From Actinophytocola sp963825445 (GTDB taxonomy: Bacteria; Actinomycetota; Actinomycetes; Mycobacteriales; Pseudonocardiaceae): a DNA stretch of 64,000 bases. Location of the stretch: positions 806,001 through 870,000 of the forward strand of contig CAWGTM010000020.1 of the NCBI GenBank assembly GCA_963825445.1, written 5' to 3'. Under the pieces are notes generated by a model. That model was not told where the DNA came from. It was given only the letters and a program-made list of their open reading frames with translations, and made no database searches. Positions 61,163-64,000 of this stretch are shown here, one piece after another; within the stretch, counting starts at the first letter, position 1, and each line of letters begins with the position of its first letter. The position numbers were made by a program, and so were the translations under genes.

Positions 61163-63043
61163 ATGATCAGGAAGGCACTGGTGTTGATGGTGGCCGCGGT
61201 CGCGGTCACCACCACGCTCGGCGCCCCGGCCACAGCCCGGGCAGCACAGCCACAGACCGTCTCGGCGGGCGCGTTCTTCCGCGTGTACGACCCGTCGGTC
61301 GGCGAGACACAGCAGTGGTACTACAACGACCACACGATGGTTCGGGACGTGGTGACCGGCACCTGGCACGTCTACGCCATCACCCACGCCGAACCCGCGA
61401 ATCCCCTGGACGAGAAGGTCTTCGGCCACGCGACGGCACCGTCACCGACCGGGCCGTGGACGAAGCGGCCGTTCGCGCTGACCGCCAACCCCGCCCTGGG
61501 CGAGAGCCACATCTGGGCGCCGCACGTCATCCACGACAACGGCCGCTACTACATGTTCTACGCGGCCGGCACTCCCGACCACGCCGCCTACCGGATGCAC
61601 CTGGCGACGTCCACCGACCTCACCACCTGGACCCGCAGCCCGGCGAACCCGCTGTTCACCGACGGGTTCGACGCCCGCGACCCGATGATCACCCGCATCG
61701 GCGGCACGTGGGTCATGTACTACACGGCGAACAGCACGCCCACCGGCGGGAACCACCAGGTGGCCTACCGGACCAGCGGTGACCTGGTGAACTGGAGCGC
61801 CAAGCAGGTGGCGTTCAGCCATCCCGCGTCCGGCACGTTCGGCGGGCCGACCGAGTCGCCGTTCGTCGTGTACCGCGGCGGTTGGTGGTACCTGTTCGTG
61901 TGCTGCGACCCCGGTTACAAGGACACCCGCGTGTACCGGAGCCGGGATCCGCTGCGGTTCTCGGTGAGCGACCTGGCCGGGCGCATCGACGCGCACGCGG
62001 CCGAGGTGGTGACCGAACCGAACGGCGCCACGTGGGTGACCGGCGCCGGCTGGGGTCAGGGCGGTCTACACCTGGCGCCGCTGCGCTTCACGGAGTCGCA
62101 GGCGAACGTCTTCACCGGTGCGTCGGCCGACTTCAACGGCGACGGCCGCGACGACATCGTCACGTTCACCCACGGTCCGCTGGCCGACGTGTACGTGTCG
62201 CTGTCCACCGGCTCGGGTTTCAGTGGCACGTCGGCGAAGTGGCACGACTTCTTCGCGTTGGACGGGGAGACGCCGCTGACCGGGGACTTCAACGGGGACG
62301 GCCGCGACGACATCGTGACGTTCACGCACGGTTCGCTGGCCGACGTGCACGTGGCGTTGTCGACGGGCACGGCGTTCGGCGGGTCGGCCAAGTGGCACGA
62401 CTACTTCTCGCTGTCCGGGGAGGTCCCGTCGGTGGGCGACGTGAACGGCGACGGTCGTGACGACATCATCACGTTCACCCGCGACAGGCTGGCCGACGTC
62501 CACGTGGCACTGTCCACGGGAAGCGGTTTCGGTGCTTCGCAGAAGTGGCAAGACTTCTTCGGCATCGCCGGCGAGTCCCCGGGCGTGGCCGACGTGAACG
62601 GCGACGGCCGCGACGACGCCGTCGTGTTCACCCAGGGCGGCCTGGGTGACGTGTACGTCGCACTGTCCACAGGGAACGGTTTCGCGGCCAGCGCGAAGTG
62701 GCACGACATGATGGCGCCGGGCCTGGAGTCTCCGCGACTGGGCGACTTCACGGGCGACGGCCGGGCGGACATCGCGGCATTCACGGGCGAGACGACGGGT
62801 GACGTGTACGTGGCGGCGTCGACCGGCACCTCGTTCGGGCCGGCCGGCCGTTGGCACGACTTCTTCGCGCCGGTGGGGGAGTTCCCGTACGTGGGCGACT
62901 ACAACGCCGACGGGCGCGGCGACATCGTGGCGTTCACCCGGGTCGGGGCCGACGTGTACACCGCACTGTCCACAGGGAACGGCTTCGGCGCGGGAGTGAA
63001 GTGGCACGACTACTTCGGCCTGGCCGGGGAGACCAGCTTCTGA
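61163..63043 (+). CDS. Secreted GH43-like five-bladed glycosidase with six VCBS repeats
   Basis: A 626-residue protein. The signal peptide is VLMVAAVAVTTTLGAPATARA. The catalytic beta-propeller (about 35-315) has WYYNDHTMVRDVVTGTWHVY (first blade, Asp), GESHIWAPHVIHDNGRYYMF, FDARDPMITRIGGTWVMYYT (Asp) and FGGPTESPFVVYRGGWWYLF (Glu), the pattern of GH43/GH32-type furanosidases. Six VCBS repeats follow, ending FGLAGETSF. Substrate unknown: arabinan, galactofuran and xylan are all possible. It has its own operator, so it may form a separate unit from the preceding operon. Confidence 0.85.
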   Translation: MIRKALVLMVAAVAVTTTLGAPATARAAQPQTVSAGAFFRVYDPSVGETQQWYYNDHTMVRDVVTGTWHVYAITHAEPANPLDEKVFGHATAPSPTGPWTKRPFALTANPALGESHIWAPHVIHDNGRYYMFYAAGTPDHAAYRMHLATSTDLTTWTRSPANPLFTDGFDARDPMITRIGGTWVMYYTANSTPTGGNHQVAYRTSGDLVNWSAKQVAFSHPASGTFGGPTESPFVVYRGGWWYLFVCCDPGYKDTRVYRSRDPLRFSVSDLAGRIDAHAAEVVTEPNGATWVTGAGWGQGGLHLAPLRFTESQANVFTGASADFNGDGRDDIVTFTHGPLADVYVSLSTGSGFSGTSAKWHDFFALDGETPLTGDFNGDGRDDIVTFTHGSLADVHVALSTGTAFGGSAKWHDYFSLSGEVPSVGDVNGDGRDDIITFTRDRLADVHVALSTGSGFGASQKWQDFFGIAGESPGVADVNGDGRDDAVVFTQGGLGDVYVALSTGNGFAASAKWHDMMAPGLESPRLGDFTGDGRADIAAFTGETTGDVYVAASTGTSFGPAGRWHDFFAPVGEFPYVGDYNADGRGDIVAFTRVGADVYTALSTGNGFGAGVKWHDYFGLAGETSF

Positions 63044-63045
63044 GG

Positions 63046-63073
63046 TTGACCTCTCGTTTGGTGGAGGTATGAG
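63046..63073 (+). promoter_or_regulatory. Promoter of the LLM oxidoreductase gene
   Basis: TTGACC (63046-63051), a 16-bp spacer and TATGAG (63068-63073) lie just after the GH43-like stop. The ATG at 63083 is nine bases after the -10, so the mRNA would be almost leaderless. Confidence 0.55.
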
Positions 63074-63082
63074 ACTGGGTCC

Positions 63083-63961
63083 ATGAAGATCGCCATCTCG
63101 CTCCCGACCATGCCCGCGCCCGGTGCGAAGCCGATGGACGTGGTGCGGATCGCGCGCCACGTCGAGCAGCTCGGTCTCGAGTCGGTGTGGGTGCCCGACC
63201 TGCAGACGGGCGACGGGAGCGTGCCGTCGCTGGAGGCGATGACCACGATCGCCGCGATCGCCGGCGCGACCGAGCGGATCGGGCTGGGCTTCGGCACGCT
63301 CGTGCTGCCGTTGCGGCCGGTGCCGCTGCTGGCCGCGCAACTCGCCACGCTGCAACACCTGTCGGGCGACCGGCTGCTGCTCGGAGTCGGCATCGGTGGC
63401 TTCCCGGGCACGCCGTTCTGGCAGGCGCTCGGCGTGCCGGGCCGGGAGCGCGGCCGCCGCACGGACGAGGCGCTGCGGGTGCTGCCCGGTCTGCTGGCCG
63501 GCGAACCGACCACTGTGGACGGTGTGGCGCTGACCCAGCTGCCGGCGGCCACCATGCCGCCGGTGCTGATCGGCGGCAACTCCGACGCGGCGATCCGGCG
63601 CACGGTGGCTCACGGCGACGGGTGGATGCCGTCGTTGATCAGCCCGGAACTGCTGGCCACCCGGGTGCCCCTACTCGGCCGGCCCCTGCCTGTCACGGTC
63701 GGCGGGCACATGTTCGTCGGCTCGGGTTCGGCGGTGGACGCGCAGCGGGCGGAGTTCGTGCGCCAGCTCGTCGACCTGCACGGCCTGCCGGAGGCGGAGG
63801 CGTCGCGGGTCCCGATGCCGGGTGACAGCGCGTCGGCGATCGCCGACCACGTCGCGGCCTACGCGGCGGCGGGCGCGGACCGCGTGGGCGTGGGCCCGCA
63901 CGCGGACACGGAGGACGAGTTCCTGCGCCACTGTGACCTGATCGCCGAGGCCGTGCGCTGA
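63083..63961 (+). CDS. LLM-class flavin-dependent oxidoreductase
   Basis: A 292-residue luciferase-like TIM barrel. MKIAISLPTMPAPGAKPMDV, then LGLESVWVPDLQTGDGSV and TERIGLGFGTLVLPLRPVPL, form the usual first strands. HLSGDRLLLGVGIGGFPGTP and PPVLIGGNSDAAIRRTVAHG are conserved core motifs. It uses FMNH2 or F420, and the actinobacterial branch often uses F420. Substrate unknown. It is not obviously related to the secreted hydrolases and has its own promoter. Confidence 0.88.
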   Translation: MKIAISLPTMPAPGAKPMDVVRIARHVEQLGLESVWVPDLQTGDGSVPSLEAMTTIAAIAGATERIGLGFGTLVLPLRPVPLLAAQLATLQHLSGDRLLLGVGIGGFPGTPFWQALGVPGRERGRRTDEALRVLPGLLAGEPTTVDGVALTQLPAATMPPVLIGGNSDAAIRRTVAHGDGWMPSLISPELLATRVPLLGRPLPVTVGGHMFVGSGSAVDAQRAEFVRQLVDLHGLPEAEASRVPMPGDSASAIADHVAAYAAAGADRVGVGPHADTEDEFLRHCDLIAEAVR

Positions 63962-64000
63962 TCTGGTGGCGGTGTGCTTGAGTGTGCCGGTGGATCCGAC

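Overview
The window is a high-GC actinobacterial chromosome segment. GTG starts, GTGA/ATGA stop-start overlaps and gene content point to the Pseudonocardiaceae (a Lentzea/Saccharothrix/Amycolatopsis-like organism is my guess). The backbone follows the order of M. tuberculosis Rv2696c-Rv2676c: DUF3710 end, alpha/beta hydrolase, OB-fold protein, DUF3159, CeoC/CeoB TrkA proteins, APC permease, 23S rRNA m5U methyltransferase, dxs, RNase D, DUF3000, hemE, cgoX (hemY) and chdC (hemQ). Accessory blocks interrupt this backbone, and a long secretome follows it.

Layout. 1-2.2 kb: backbone. 2.2-7.8 kb: regulatory island with two TetR systems whose operators are visible, a SnoaL/NmrA pair, a methyltransferase, an XRE/DUF397 pair and two gene remnants. 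8-12.6 kb: ceoC, ceoB, permease, rRNA methyltransferase. 13.2-16.4 kb: membrane-anchored serine hydrolase plus a NarL-type two-component system. 16.4-20 kb: two repeat-rich proteins of unknown role. 20-22 kb: dxs. 22-27.3 kb: acyl-CoA dehydrogenase/HxlR divergon, OmpR-type two-component system, DUF72 protein. 27.5-36.5 kb: RNase D, orphan response regulator, dipeptidase, DUF3000, hydrolase, then the coproporphyrin-dependent haem operon hemE-cgoX-chdC-phosphoesterase. 36.5-47.2 kb: four tandem S8 protease genes, three intact and one a relic lacking catalytic residues. 47.5-63 kb: six secreted hydrolases (GH87-like, GH172/DUF2961, M23, lysozyme-like, amidase_2, GH43-like). 63-64 kb: a luciferase-like oxidoreductase.

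The most system-like feature is at 52.8-63 kb. Five consecutive secreted enzymes with different catalytic domains all end in the same module of six ~48-residue FG-GAP/VCBS repeats. Together the activities (arabinan-type GH172, GH43, amidase, M23, lysozyme-like) look like a kit for dismantling an arabinogalactan-peptidoglycan wall. Two of the genes share a LacI-type half-site.

The most unexplained feature is a set of intergenic arrays with a strict 21-22 bp period (101-236, 12726-12906, 25920-26217, 26278-26420, 51611-51680). Four of these five arrays (three of the four intergenic gaps) lie between convergent genes. A separate 92-bp dispersed repeat occurs twice.

Caution: many genes carry single-base frameshifts, including conserved ones (ceoB, ceoC, the rRNA methyltransferase). 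More than 20 are packed into 47.8-51.5 kb and about ten into 53.2-55.3 kb. The coding sequence is otherwise well preserved, so I suspect consensus errors rather than decay, except at the real remnants (4.1-5.3 kb and 36.5-37.4 kb). No rRNA, tRNA, CRISPR array or insertion sequence was recognised.
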